Shown piece by piece: positions 11,068 through 22,179 of a stretch of 64,000 nucleotides of DNA. The stretch covers positions 5,525,372 to 5,589,371 of the forward strand of contig OY987225.1 in NCBI GenBank assembly GCA_963920705.1. Direction: 5' to 3'. Source of the stretch: Odiellus spinosus. Taxonomy: Eukaryota > Arthropoda > Arachnida > Opiliones > Phalangiidae. Position 1 is the stretch's first letter, and each line of letters opens with the position of its first letter. The notes beneath the pieces were generated by a model that was not told the origin of the DNA, made no database searches, and worked only from the letters and a program-made list of their open reading frames with translations. The translations under genes and the position numbers were made by a program.

Positions 11068-11531
11068 CGGGGGGGGGGTCGATTTCTCCACCACCTGTCT
11101 TTTTTTGCTCCTTTAGTACATCTGCAGCTTTGCCCAGAACTTTCGTTTTCCAATCGGCCAAGGACTTTAAAATTAGAAGTTGTAAATTTATAGTTTTAAT
11201 GAAGGTGATAACCATAACAAAGCTAAAAGCCCTTTAAACTAACTTCAATCTAAAACAGTTTCGGACTTGGCTCTTTATTATGGTTCCATCACATTGTAAA
11301 TTTTAGAAATGCATGTTTTTTACTTACTCTTTTCCAAGCCAAGACGTTTTTAGTTGGGGGTCCTTCCCGATTCAGCTTTTTCACCATTTCTGCCCATAGT
11401 GAATCTGATAATTCCTTGCTAAATGTGCATGTTTACCTACCGCTTATTAATTGGGGATTCGCTTCTAGCAAGCCGAGCATAATTTCTCGTTGGCGAGCTG
11501 TAACGCGACCAGATCTCGGCTGTTTGCTCAT
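11047..11531 (-). pseudogene. Myb/SANT-like DNA-binding protein (Harbinger partner type), broken
   Basis: PIF/Harbinger elements usually encode a second, Myb/SANT-like DNA-binding protein, and this looks like one. Exon 1 starts at 11,531 (MSKQPRSGRVTARQREIML), passes an in-frame TAA near 11,435, continues in the same frame through LWAEMVKKLN, and ends at a GTAAGT donor near 11,327. Exon 2 starts after an acceptor near 11,170 with LADWKTKVLGKAADVL, the K-rich end typical of these domains. The Trp spacing (LW, AWK, DWK) fits the fold. The coding sequence runs into the G-run at the PolB junction. The element that carried it probably cut the PolB gene. No matching transposase is adjacent. Confidence 0.65.
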
Positions 11532-11856
11532 TTTAATTTATTAAATTTAAATTATTGAAAAGAAAATACAAACAGTCACAGTAAACGGGTTTCCCGCTCT
11601 TTTAAAACCGAAAAATCGTCTGTATTCGGTTGAACGATTAGGATTGGTCAGACCGCGCAATCACGTGACCGGAAACATTTTTTTGGCTTACTAAACTTAA
11701 GTTATCGTATCCCCAAGTTCCCGTAAAAATTCTTATCGTAACTCGTTAGCGCGAGTTAGAGAATACTGATTTATCGAACGATCGATAAGGTCCCGCCCGA
11801 TAAAGTTATCACTTATCGTTTACGATAAAATACAGAAAAGTTAGAGAATTGCCCCC
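11532..11856. other. AT-rich 5' flank of the Myb/SANT-like gene; possible element end
   Basis: This stretch ends in TTAGAGAATTGCCCCC just before gypsy sequence begins. The last 150 bp are rich in TTATCG and CGATAA palindromic pieces, as seen in Harbinger-type MITE ends. I could not find the opposite inverted repeat with confidence. Confidence 0.35.
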
Positions 11857-13963
11857 AATGTACAGACTTTACAAAGCTTCATTGGATTTGTGACGTATCT
11901 TGCGAAATTTCTTCCAAAGTTATCCGACTACACAGAACCCCTTAGACAGTTGACAAGGAAAGACACCCCTTGGATATGGAAACAACAACACACTGATGCT
12001 GTGGAGGCTGTCAAGAAGCTAGCAAGTTCAGTCCCAGTACTACGCTATTATGACGTAAACGAAAATGTCACTATACAGTGTGACGCCAGTGAATTTGGGT
12101 TGGGTGCTACTCTACTCCAACAGGTCCAACCGGTTGCGTTTGCCTCTAAATCACTGACTACGACAGAAAGAAAATACGCTCAGATTGCTCAGAAAGAGTG
12201 TTTGGCCATCGTTTTCGATTGCCAAAGATTTTATCAATATCTCTGTGGAAGAGATATAGTCCACGTGGACACAGATCATAAACCCTTGGAGAACATTTGG
12301 AAAAAACCTTTACTCACTGCTCCAAAAAGATTACAATGTATGCTTTTAAAACTCCAAAACTATAATCTAGACGTACGATATAAAAAGGGTTCAGAGATGT
12401 TTATAGCAGATTGTCTCTCGCGCACTCCGTTACCTTTACAATCTACTACTGAGCCAGAAAACGATTATATTGTTTTTCAACTGGAAAAAGAAGCTAAAGT
12501 CTCCCACTACTTGGAAAATATTCAGCACGCTGACTATCTGAGAGTCTCGGATAGTCTCAGATAAACGTCTGGATAAAATACGTGACTCAACGCGGAAAGA
12601 TAATAATCTTCAACTACTGAAACCACTAATCAGGAAAGGCTGGCCTGACTCAAAATCTAAAATTCCCTTAAACATCCGAGAATATTGGAATTTTAGAGAA
12701 GAACTGACTATAGACAATGATGTCATATACAAATTCGACAGGGTAATAATTCCAACCGACATGCGTTCAGACATTCTTAAAATACTACATTCCAGTCACT
12801 GTGGAATACAGGCCTGCTTAAGAAAAGCGCGTGACGTTGTTTATTGGCCGGGCATAACCGAACAAATAAAACAAACCGTTGGTACTTGCACAATTTGCAA
12901 TGAATTCAGCAAAAACCAAGCCAGAGAACCACTTATGTCCGTTCCCCTTGCCTCGTTGCCATGGCAAAAGGTTGCAATGGATTTGTTCACCATTAGCGCC
13001 GATTCAAAAAAGTATTTAGTTATGGTCGATATTTATTCCGACTATTGGGAAGTAGATTTCTTACCAGATACCACAGGTGAAACAATCGTGGAATGCTGCA
13101 AACGACACTTTAGCAGATTTGGTATTCCCGAGGTGGTGATCTCCGATAACGGATCGCCGTTTAATGGTCGATCGTTCCAAGAATTTGCTGACCTATGGGG
13201 ATTTCGACATGAAACTTCCTCTCCATTTCACGCACAAGGAAATGGTAAAGCAGAATCTGCTGTCAAAATAGCAAAGACCATGTTACTTAAATACGAACGC
13301 TCGAACTAGATTGGAGAAATACTCCTACAGAAGGCATTCACTCTAGTCCTGCCCAAAGATTAATGTCTAGGAGACTTCGATCAACGTTGCCGTATATTAA
13401 CCAACAACTAATTCCAAAAGTGATCAAGAACTCTACACAGCTACAGAAACAACGTAGGCTCAAGGGGCAAAGAACAATTTAATCGCCATACTAAACCATT
13501 ACGAGAAATGAACATTGGAGAAACCGTTTGGGTGAAACCTAACCCCAACCTTCGTCAAACTTTATGGAGACTTGGTAAAATCGTACGAAAAGTTGCTCCT
13601 CGCTCGTATGTGGTCAATATCGATGGTAGAGAATACCGTAGAAATCGTATTGTTCTACGTCCGTTAGTTAAACCAGTGAAAGACTCTATAGAACCACCGG
13701 AAGTTCTCGAACATTCCCCACCTACACTTTCAACAAAACCTCAAGTTCAAAATCGTAACCAACCATCAGATCAACTGCAAGTGCCAAATTCACCGGCAGA
13801 ACCACCTAAAAGTCCAGAAGTAACTAAAGCGGTGTCAAACCCTGGAACTCCAGTGAGAAGTACCATTGTCCATACACCACAAAAGCAGCAAACACACACT
13901 AGACAAACTCGCAGTGGTCGCCAAGTGAAAACTCCATCGAAATATAAAGACTTTGTTGCATAA
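11857..13963 (+). pseudogene. pol: Ty3/gypsy retrotransposon pol: reverse transcriptase end, RNase H, integrase
   Basis: This is the 3' half of a gypsy-type polyprotein. It begins inside the reverse transcriptase connection (SFIGFVTYLAKFLPKLSDY). RNase H follows with IQCDASEFGLGATLLQ, the Glu in QKECLAI, VDTDHKPL and IADCLSR, so all four acidic positions are visible. Integrase has the zinc finger (HSSHCG...CTICNEF) and a D-D-E core: VAMDLFTI, VISDNGSPF and NGKAESAVK. The tail (13,508-13,963) has the WRLGKIVRKVAPRSYVV integrase C-terminal domain and a Pro/Thr-rich end. Frames change near 12,560, 13,300 and 13,490. Gag, protease and most of RT are missing. It is a dead copy joined at its 5' end to the Harbinger-like flank. 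Confidence 0.92.
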
Positions 13964-14054
13964 TCTAAAATTACTCGTTGCTACATATTTTATTTTGTAT
14001 CAGTATTCAGTAGACTAAAATGTTAAGTAGTTTTGTTTTCTTTACAAAAAGGGA

Positions 14055-14199
14055 TGTTTCGTAATACAAATAGATGGCGCCACATTCTTTAAATTAAAAT
14101 ATATGTACTCGTACTATTATTGTTTTTTAACTACGCAGCAGAGAGAAGAGAGAGGCGTAGTAGATATGACCCGAATAAATCATAGTTAATTATAACACA
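14055..14199 (+). repeat. Probable 3' LTR of the gypsy element
   Basis: A polypurine tract (AAAAAGGGA) directly precedes TGTTTCGTAATAC, as expected at a U3 start. A polyadenylation signal AATAAA lies near 14,174, and the sequence ends at about ACACA. There is no 5' LTR in the window, so the ends cannot be confirmed by comparison. Confidence 0.6.
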
Positions 14200-14931
14200 A
14201 GTCCAAATTCATTATAAACTTAAGCATAATGAAACAGATCTTATGAATGTTGGGCACCTTTATGAGGGCAGAAACAAAGCAAATGAGAACCTCTCTCCGT
14301 ATACTAGAGCTGATGATAGCAGGTTTCGCGTACGTTCGCCTTTATATTGAACAGTCAAAAGAGCACTATTAATTATTATTATTATTCGTTTTAGTGGTTG
14401 AAATAAGTTTTTTTGCATACCTTGATGAATGGGAGACATACGTTAATAATGAACCCGTTAACAATCAAACAAAGAAGAAAATGCTGCTTCCCCAGGAGAC
14501 ACTCTTGGGACTTCGTCAAACAAGTTAGTTAATAATCTTCTTATATAACAAAAATAATTAAATATATTATTACACAGCTCTGGCAGTTTTGGAAATGACC
14601 CCTTTTTTTGTTAGACTAAGGGGCACCATTTGTGTTGACGACCCATTTTAACCAGGACCTTCTAGAAAAGCTTTTTAGCAGACATAGACAAGCATTGATG
14701 GCTGGCTCTTGTCCGTTAATTTTGGATTATTCAAGAAACGGGGCGAAGCTCCAAAGATTATCTGAGGGTAATTTAAAGTTAAAACAGAGTAAATTTGGAA
14801 ACACTGAGTAAACTTTTTTTTTTAACCCGTGTCAAAATATCACAATTAAGTATCACAATTAAAAGATCTGTTTTGATGTTAAAAATATTAAAATCACAGT
14901 AAAATGTTGTATTTGGGTTTGATTAATTGTT
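14200..14931. other. No gene recognised
   Basis: AT-rich spacer between the gypsy LTR and the minus-strand transposase tail. It contains a short ATT microsatellite near 14,370-14,385. No coding signal. Confidence 0.55.
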
Positions 14932-15579
14932 TCATGTTGTTTTCGACCTTAATTTTTTTTCTTTTTCATTGGTGTTTTGATTCGTAGTTAATTGCTTGCC
15001 TCTTACCATAGCCTTTAATTCGTTTCTTCGATTTTTATTATGGCCGTTTCCACAAATGTTGATGGATGTTTTAATGATTATTGATAGTATTTTATTCGCG
15101 CTCTCAAAACTAATGCCAGCTTTTTTAGCAATTATATTGTATTTAGATTTAAGAACTAAATCTTCATTAAGCTGATCAAGCACCTTTTTCTTTCTGTTCG
15201 TTATATATGTTTCATTATAAAACTTTGAAATATGTTTTATAATTAATGAAAATATTTCCATTGACTCCACTGTTACGTCCTTCAGATTTTTTCTATTTCG
15301 GGCGTCCACCCACTCTCTTACTTTCTTAGGCACTTTTTATACATCGGCTTCTCTCATTGTATTACCAATTGCGCGGCTCTCTCGAGATGTTTTGGATTTT
15401 AAAAGCTTGCATACAATGAACCCAGCTACGTAGAATAAAACCCGCTCATCTTCTTCTACTTTCTTAACATTTAAATCCTGGGTTTGCTTATTTTCATACA
15501 TGTAAATTTGTCCAATGTCAAATACGTTTGTCAAGAAAAAATGAAGTCCTGAGTATAGTTCTCCATCAGTGAGGATCAA
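14932..15579 (-). pseudogene. Transposase C-terminal fragment (probable P/THAP9-like group)
   Basis: Two minus-strand frames abut (15,579-15,337 and 15,333-14,932). The first has DERVLFYVAGFIVCKLLKS. A YVAGFxxxKL motif near the end of a transposase is typical of P/THAP9-like and related DDE transposases. The second is Lys-rich (REWVDARNRKNLKDV...), and I do not recognise it. Only a stop and a few bases separate the two, suggesting one broken gene. No THAP domain or catalytic residues are visible. The assignment rests on one motif and is tentative. Confidence 0.4.
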
Positions 15580-16068
15580 ATCAGTCTGAAAAACAATGAT
15601 TTAATGGATTTTTAACTTAAAAGAGTGTTGTAGGAAATCTTTCACAAACACATTATTTATACAATATTACTACACACCTTTATGGTATCGCAAATGCTAA
15701 CCAGAAATCCAATCGCTTCCTGATTGCTTTTAATTGAGGAGAATTAAGTTTAAAAGTGGTTAAAACGAAAAAAAAATTATGGGGTATTTGGACGGGAAGG
15801 GTTACATATCTCCAACGGGTGCAGGCGCGCCTGAGATAAATTTTCGTTTACCAGAGTCCCGTTCCAACCCCCCTTACGTGACGTCAGACTTAGACCTCAA
15901 GCGCGAGAGGTTTCGATTATCTAATATAGACTATAAGAGAGTTCTCTTGAAATTTCTTTTTTATAAGCAATTTTTTTAAAGCAAATGTATGCCCCTATAG
16001 AAGAATTTTAAAAAGCGTAATAAATTGCGTTGTTTGTTTCTGCCTGACATTTTTGAATATTATATGTA

Positions 16069-16116
<48 letters not shown>

Positions 16117-16467
16117 AACAGAAAATAATAAAATAATAAGCTCAAAAATGCCAGGCAGAAAAACACAACGCAATTTATTACGCTTTTTTAAATTCTTCAA
16201 AGGTGAAAATGGTTAAAATTACAAAGATGATGTGGAAATGTTTACAAATACAAAAATAAGTAATCAAAACAAGTTATAATTCATTCCAATGAAAAGACTT
16301 TTGTTAATGATGATTTTTGAGATCGAAACATGAACACAAATCAAAAATAACAACTTAATTTAGGAATTATAGAAATTTAAATTTAGTTTATAATTTTCTT
16401 CTATTTTTTTCCTATTTTTCTCCCACTATCTTCCTTGCTTGGTTTGATTGAATTGTGATACTTAATT
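15580..16467. other. Noncoding spacer with a hairpin and an AT microsatellite
   Basis: No gene is seen. The tract holds the 57-bp inverted repeat and the (AT)n run listed separately. The 5' part may be an intron or upstream region of the 14.9-15.6 kb transposase fragment. Confidence 0.55.
16000..16198. repeat. Inverted-repeat element (MITE-like) around an AT microsatellite
   Basis: The left arm 16,000-16,056 (GAAGAATTTTAAAAAGCG...) pairs with the right arm 16,142-16,198 (...CGCTTTTTTAAATTCTTC) with few mismatches. The 85-bp centre includes an (AT)n run at about 16,075-16,113. I see no clear target-site duplication. The structure could be a MITE or a long palindrome. Confidence 0.75.
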
Positions 16468-17080
16468 CTAATGAAAAGTCTTAATTTGACAAAGGAATGG
16501 ATTAAATCCAAAGGATAATTTTCGTGTTCTTGATGAATTGAATATGTTTTTAACAATATTTATTTCATTGCTCAGATCTTTGTTTGGAAGGCAATTACGA
16601 AAAATAGCTTCAAATGAATTCATTGATTTCAAGAAAGCAGGGCTAGGAATGACTAAACCTCCGTAAGATAATATTGTGGCCCAAGATGGTAATTGATAGC
16701 AATGATCACTCCGACTCGAGTCTCTTAAATCTAAATTTATATATTTTTTGTAAATTTTTTTAGCTATAAAACCAGAGATGTATTCAAGCCCATTTTCCTC
16801 AAGTATTGAAAAGTCATTTGATTCATTACCATCCTGGGTTACGATGTTGTCTGTGCTCTTTAAAATAGCAGTAGCTGCGGAACATAAGGAACTAGAACCA
16901 ATTCTTGCGGAATTTAAACTGGGGTCAGCAATATCCCTAGGAACATTTTTTGGGCTTGCATTTACTGAGAATGAGCTAGAGTCGCTATATAAAAGATCTC
17001 TACTAAAACTTTCTAAAGGGGAAGTAGCTATATCAGCTTTTATGGAAGCTTCTTTCAAAATATCACTGAGTAAATAGGCT
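16468..17080 (-). pseudogene. P-element/THAP9-like transposase C-terminal fragment
   Basis: The minus-strand frame has the C-terminal signature of P-superfamily transposases: GLEYISGFIAKKI, then LPSWATILSYGGLVIPS and a FEAIF block. In P/THAP9 proteins this follows the RNase H-like core. The upstream part is Ser-rich and weakly conserved. The frame continues past 17,080 only as antisense of LINE ORF1, so the true 5' boundary is the LINE junction. The LINE appears to have truncated or inserted next to this gene. Confidence 0.65.
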
Positions 17081-17118
17081 TCATTGTTTAAATCCGACGA
17101 GTCCCACCAATCCTCTGA

Positions 17119-17827
17119 AATGTGCGACAGTGCAGACATGATGAAAGAACTGCGTAACATATCAGGCAAAATAGACAGTATAAACTCTAAACTCAATGAT
17201 ACTAACTCCACGATTATGACCATAGAAGCAAGACAGGCCGTAATAGAAGGCTCTTTATTTAACGTTCAACAGGCTGTCCAAAATATAGGGATATTAGAAA
17301 ATAGAATGGATGATATGGAACAAAACGTAAAACAGCTTGAGGATAAAACTAGGGATAATTATGAGGCCAATCGAATGAGGATTGACAACCTCGAGGTTAC
17401 GCTCAAACGTAACAACTTGGTTATCAGGGGGCTTGCTGATAAGGAAATAGAGGACCGGGCAGAACTAGCTAAAAAAGTCAATGACATTTTTTCAATACAA
17501 CTAAAATCAAGTATACTAGCTACACCCAGCCAAGTCTTCCGGGTGGGTCCGTTTGCAATCGGGAAAACCAGACACATCATATTTCGAGCTACCACGTATG
17601 ACGATAAAATGAACCTACTAAAAAACAATACCTCGCTAAAAGGCTCCAAAATTTATATTGAACATGACTACACTTCCAGCCAACAATTAGGGCGATTTCA
17701 ATTGAGGTCATTTGCTAGGACTAAAATGCCTGAGAAATATAAGTGGGTCAAAACGAATGTTATAATAATTGGGGCCCAAAAATTTAAATATGATTTCTTT
17801 AGCCAAAAAATTGTAACAGTGCCATAA
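17119..17827 (+). CDS. LINE ORF1 protein (coiled coil plus RNA-binding domain)
   Basis: ORF1 of a non-LTR retrotransposon. The N-terminal half is a predicted coiled coil with heptads (SKLNDTNSTIMTIEARQAV to LEDKTRDNYEAN). RNNLVIRGL then opens the RRM-like region seen in L1/CR1-type ORF1 proteins, and the C-terminal part resembles the domain after it (HIIFRATTYDDKMNLL). The frame is open from 17,084, and the Met at 17,119 is a reasonable start. It is uninterrupted and 50 bp ahead of ORF2. It would bind element RNA as a chaperone. Intact, unlike ORF2. Confidence 0.8.
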
Positions 17828-19631
17828 CTGATTAACGCTAGTTCTTAGTTTCATTTTTTTTTCTTTTTTTTTGTATAATGCATAATATAATCTTTAAAAA
17901 CATTCGAAGTGCCAGCTTAAATTTCCCTAACTTTTTTACAGAATGTAATAACTCCCTACTTTATGAGATTGATATTTTTGCGATAGTAGAGACCTGGTTT
18001 CGGGCTGATTATGGCGAAGCCTACCCAAACTACACCTTGAGTGGCAAAGGGCGCGACGATAGATCGGGGGGGGGGGGAGTAGGTTTCTATGTAAAAAACA
18101 GTATACATTTTGATGTGATTAACGATCTATGTGTATCTAAACAAGGTGTCGAAATTCATACAATAAAAGCTGAGGAAGTGCTTTACATGGTAATTTACAG
18201 ATATGGCCCTAATTTGGCCGAATTTTTTACCACTTTCGAAACTCTACTTGATAGTATGAATAATCCGTCCAACAAAATAGTTATTGTAGGCGACCTAAAC
18301 ATAGACCTATTAGTGCTAAATAATGTAACAAGACAAACACTAGACCTAACCAAAAGTTACGGCTTAACCCAGCTAGTAAAGGGGCCCACACGAGTCACTC
18401 CGAAGTCATCAACCCTACTTGACCATTGTTAAACTAACTGCACCGCTATTGTTGAATCTCTACCGGACCTCCAAGTCACTGACCACTACCTAATATCTGT
18501 TAGAATAATAAAAACTAAAATAAACAACCCCACTTTAACAATTCGGAACTTTTCAAAACACAATTTGTGCACTTTTACCACTAGAATGGAAACAAAAGAC
18601 TGGGGAAAGCTATGGGAATCAGAAGACATCAATGAGACATTTAATTATTTCCACGACTTTATTGTGGACGAGTATAACTCTTGTTTTCCGTATTATCAGG
18701 TCAAAACTAGCGATTCACATAAGTGGATTACTGAGAACATACTAAGCGCGATAAAAATCAAAAATAAACTAAGGCAAGTATTCAAACGAAACCCCAATGA
18801 AGAAAACAATAATTGCTATAGAAAGGCCCGCAATACCTGCAATAACTTAACTCGAAATGCACGCGCGAAATATTATAGAGATGCATTAGATGACTGTAAG
18901 GGTAACTCTAGGAAGACATGGAAGATAGTTAACGACCTAATAGGCCGACCCAAAAAACCTAAAAACATTAATGCCGGTGAAACTACAGCAGATACTTTTA
19001 ATGTAGCCTTCAGTCTTGGAAATCTGACTCGAAATGAAGAGAGCAATAGGCACCATTTAAATAATTCCCGGTTGAACTCTCTATTTTTAATGGACGTTGA
19101 TGTAGCGGAAATATTGAGAACTCTTCGTGACTTGAAATCATGTTCCTCCCCCGGGTTTGATGGTATATCCCCTAAAATTATTAAAATGGTCGCCAAACAC
19201 TTAGCCGTACCACTAACTTCGTTAATCAATCTTTCATTTCGGACTGGAAAATACCCAGACAGAATTAAAAAAGCGATAATTATCCCTATCTATAAAAGCG
19301 GAGACGAGACATCCCCTAACAATTATAGGCCTATATCCATATTATCTATATTCGCGAAAATATTTGACAGTTGCTTTCTTGCAAGGCTTACAAATTTTTC
19401 TAATAAATACGGCCTTTTATCCCCCAATCAATTTGGATTCCGGAAAGACCACAATGTAGAACTAGCGGTGGCTAGGGTCTACAAAGACATTATAACATAT
19501 CTCGACACCAAAAACTACGCTTTAGCAGTCTTTCTGGATCTAAAAAAGGCTTTTGATTCAGTGGATCATAACATATTACTGCAGAAATTATCAGCGGCAG
19601 GAATCCGAGGGACCTGCCTGGATTGGATTAA

Positions 19632-20469
19632 AGGAATGGTTCACCCATAAAGTTTTTTTGCCTCTAAGGGTCAATAGCACTCTTGGCAACAGAAATTTAT
19701 AACTCAAAATTAATTTTTAATAATAATAATAATTTTATAGTTAAAAATAAATTTAGTATGAACGTGGCCCTTTTGCCCCTAATTCTAAACTTCTCTGTCG
19801 TGCTTGGCCAGGCTAGCAATCTGATAGGCCAATAGAAATAACTTATAAACCAATGAAATGAGACTCCGAGGGGAGAGAGTCTGAGACAGTAAAGTCTAGA
19901 ATCCTTCGTTTTTTAATCGGTGTTGTTTTAAAGAAAGTTCAAAATGCCAAGTTGTATTATAAAAGAATGCAAAAATTTTAGTTCTCGGTTTGGACTAAGC
20001 TTTTATACGGTACACTGGTTCAACTTCAAACGGATCTATTCGCGGCATGACGATACTCTCCGAGAGTCCGAATCGCCGACGGAATTAGGCCTAGGCTACG
20101 GCTTACCGAGGTTAGATGCTCCTTCAGTCGGCGTCCCGTTCGTTAGACTGGCGAGCACTGCCGTTATAACCTGTCGTCGATTTAACGTTCAAGCGCGTAG
20201 TAGTCAACTTTACCATTGAGTAAAAGCTGAGGCAAGTTACTTTGGCCAATCAGATTATTGCCGAAATAAAAACCTTGAAGTGACGTATCGAATGCGCTCT
20301 TGCTTTACAGGAAAGCTTCATACGGGCGCCTATGTGCCCTCAATGTAATTTGTTTTAATTGTTTATTTAAAAATATACTTAATTTTAAATTTTTTTAACA
20401 CTTGAAAAATTGGTTTTGAGTTTAACTAAAGGGTTTGCAGCAAAAATATTTTAACACCGCACCATTCCT
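19632..20469 (+). mobile_element. Non-autonomous TTAA-type element (Kolobok- or piggyBac-like) carrying a THAP exon
   Basis: The insertion is bounded by TTAA duplications (19,628-19,631 and 20,470-20,473). Its ends are imperfect inverted repeats starting AGGAATGGT, with about 30 bp of similarity that ends in a T-run then GC. It splits LINE ORF2 cleanly: the interrupted reading frame is the same on both sides. TTAA target sites are typical of piggyBac and Kolobok, and the THAP exon inside favours Kolobok. No transposase core is present. Confidence 0.85.
19944..20025 (+). pseudogene. First exon of a THAP-domain protein
   Basis: The frame starting at 19,944 reads MPSCIIKECKNFSSRF and then GLSFYT, the classic start of a THAP zinc finger (Met-Pro-x-Cys, second Cys four residues on, then the SF/Y block before an intron). 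A GTACAC donor-like site follows. Beyond it the frame is not THAP-like. THAP domains are DNA-binding parts of Kolobok and P transposases, so this is a leftover from the autonomous parent. Confidence 0.65.
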
Positions 20470-21676
20470 TTAAATGTTACCTGAGCACTCGCACATGTCA
20501 AACAAAGCTAAATGACCATCTGTCCTCTGAGAGATTGCTAACCCGCGGTGTCCCCCAGGGGTCTATATTATCACCGATCCTATTTAACCTTTTTATTAAT
20601 GATATCACTGAACAAGATAGGGATAACTCGCTGACTTTGTACGCGGATGACACAATAAGCCTAGGGGGTCATGCATCTCTAGAAACGCTAATAGAGAATA
20701 CAAATGTTAAAATTGAAAATATCTATAAATGGCTCTCCAACAACTTACTGGAGGTCAACAAAAGCAAAACTGTCTATATGATTTTTTCGACGCAGAACAA
20801 AGAAAGACTTATCCACAGCCCCATTATCTTAGGACAAACCGTTCTAAAGGAAGTCACTTCATATAAATATCTCGGGGTATGGTTCGACACCCATCTAAAT
20901 TGGAACTGTCATATAGATAAAGTGGCCCATAAAATAACCTATGGTATATACCTCATTAAGCAAAACCGACAAATTCTAGGGGGGAAGACAACACTAAACC
21001 TATACTATACTCTGTTATATTCCCGCCTTACCTACTGCATATCAATCTGGGGTAACACCACCAAGGAAAACCTTAATAGGCTACACCTACTCCAAAAAAG
21101 GGCCTTGAGAGTCATCGACAATAAACCAGCTCTGGCTCATACGTCCCCTATCTTTACCAGATCCTGTCTATCTATGAAATATTTGAATATTGCATGCTAA
21201 ATTTTGTGCACAGATCGGTCACAACGGGAATTAATGATTATTTCCCTTACAGTAAGCTATCGAGGTATTTTTTTAGAAGTCCTCAAATTCTGGAAATACC
21301 CTATGCACGTACATCGCTCAAGTTAAATTCGCTTTATTGCCGAGCCCCCAAATTGTATAACGATCTTAATCCCCCCGCGAGTATAAGCTATGGTAGATTT
21401 AAGCATATGGCTAAAACTTTTATTAGAAATAAGTAAACGCTGGGTTACTCTCGCTGTGGTATTTGTTTTATGTCATCTTCTTTTTTTTTTTTTTTTTTTT
21501 TTTCTTTCTAGTGGGACATTAAGTCCAGTAACCTATTAATGTAAAATTTTATTATTCTTTTTTCTTTTTTTCCTTGATTATTGATAATGTAGTTGTCAAA
21601 TAACCCTGGCCTAAAAGTCGTTTTCGACTTGGCCTACCTGTATACGCGAACCCTATACGCTCAACAGTAAATAAAA

Positions 21677-21704
21677 TTATTATTATTATTATTATTATTA
21701 TTAT
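21677..21704 (+). repeat. (ATT)n tail of the LINE
   Basis: The LINE ends in a run of ATT units after AATAAA, as in several LINE clades that end in simple repeats rather than poly(A). It marks the 3' boundary of the 17.1-21.7 kb element. Confidence 0.8.
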
Positions 21705-21789
21705 AGAGCAGCAAGCTGATTTTCCTTCTGTAAAATACTATTCGCTAAAAATTCATCTTGACTCTTGTCAACTGTATTACCTTTAGCAT

Positions 21790-22023
21790 TCAAAATTCCG
21801 GGATTTTTCCCAAAAGGTGTTGCTTCGGATAAGGCGTTTTTCTGATGATAGATTCGACGTCGGTCTTATTCATATAATTTCTCGCAGGGTTGTTCGGTTC
21901 ATCATTCTTCAAATTCACGACTTTTTCTTTGATAGAAGGCGAATTATAAAGTGTCTTCAACTCATCTTGTGAAGGACATAACGTCAGTTCGTCCTCGGAT
22001 GATGATGGATGAGCTTTAGTCAT
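21790..22023 (-). CDS. Small unknown ORF downstream of the MBD ORF
   Basis: A 77-residue frame starts MTKAHPSSSEDELTLCPSQ. It is acidic then basic, and I do not recognise it. It lies on the same strand and downstream of the retroelement integrase tail and the MBD ORF, so it may be part of the same element. The 3' side is cut by the LINE tail. Confidence 0.35.
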   Translation of the reverse strand: MTKAHPSSSEDELTLCPSQDELKTLYNSPSIKEKVVNLKNDEPNNPARNYMNKTDVESIIRKTPYPKQHLLGKIPEF

Positions 22024-22179
22024 CTATAATGTTAAAAAGATATTATCTGTTTTGTAGTTTTAATATTAGTTAGAGATTGTGTTGGTTTTCTTTGAGGGGG
22101 ATCTTATCATATAAAGCATTATGATTCGGTTGCTTAATAGATGACCTATCCTTGCACTCCTTTAACAAGGTTTCTTATT

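Larger units (their letters stand above)
17878..21436 (+). pseudogene. LINE ORF2: AP-like endonuclease and reverse transcriptase, interrupted
   Basis: The endonuclease is at 17,878-18,430 (AIVETWF, VGDLNIDLL and the SSTLLDHC end), with an in-frame TAA near 18,430. The reverse transcriptase starts in the next segment with SCSSPGFDGISPKIIKMV, IIPIYKSGD, YRPISILS and FLDLKKAFDSVDHNIL. A 838-bp TTAA-flanked element (19,632-20,469) interrupts it. The second half follows with LTRGVPQGSILSPILFNLFINDI, the catalytic LYADDT and KYLGVWFD. A frame change near 21,190 separates the last stretch. The two coding halves are collinear on either side of the insertion. No RNase H is present. The features fit the Jockey/CR1/L2 group of LINEs. 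Confidence 0.9.

Noticed and set aside
11890-13963. Idea that this integrase belongs to the adjacent pPolB element (which would make it a Polinton)
   Set aside because: It is continuous with a gypsy reverse transcriptase and RNase H and is followed by a polypurine tract and LTR, so it is a retrotransposon integrase.
16778-17077. Plus-strand ORF of 99 residues
   Set aside because: It is antisense to the P/THAP9-like transposase tail, which has recognisable motifs on minus.
18873-19229. Minus-strand ORF of 118 residues
   Set aside because: Antisense of the LINE reverse transcriptase.
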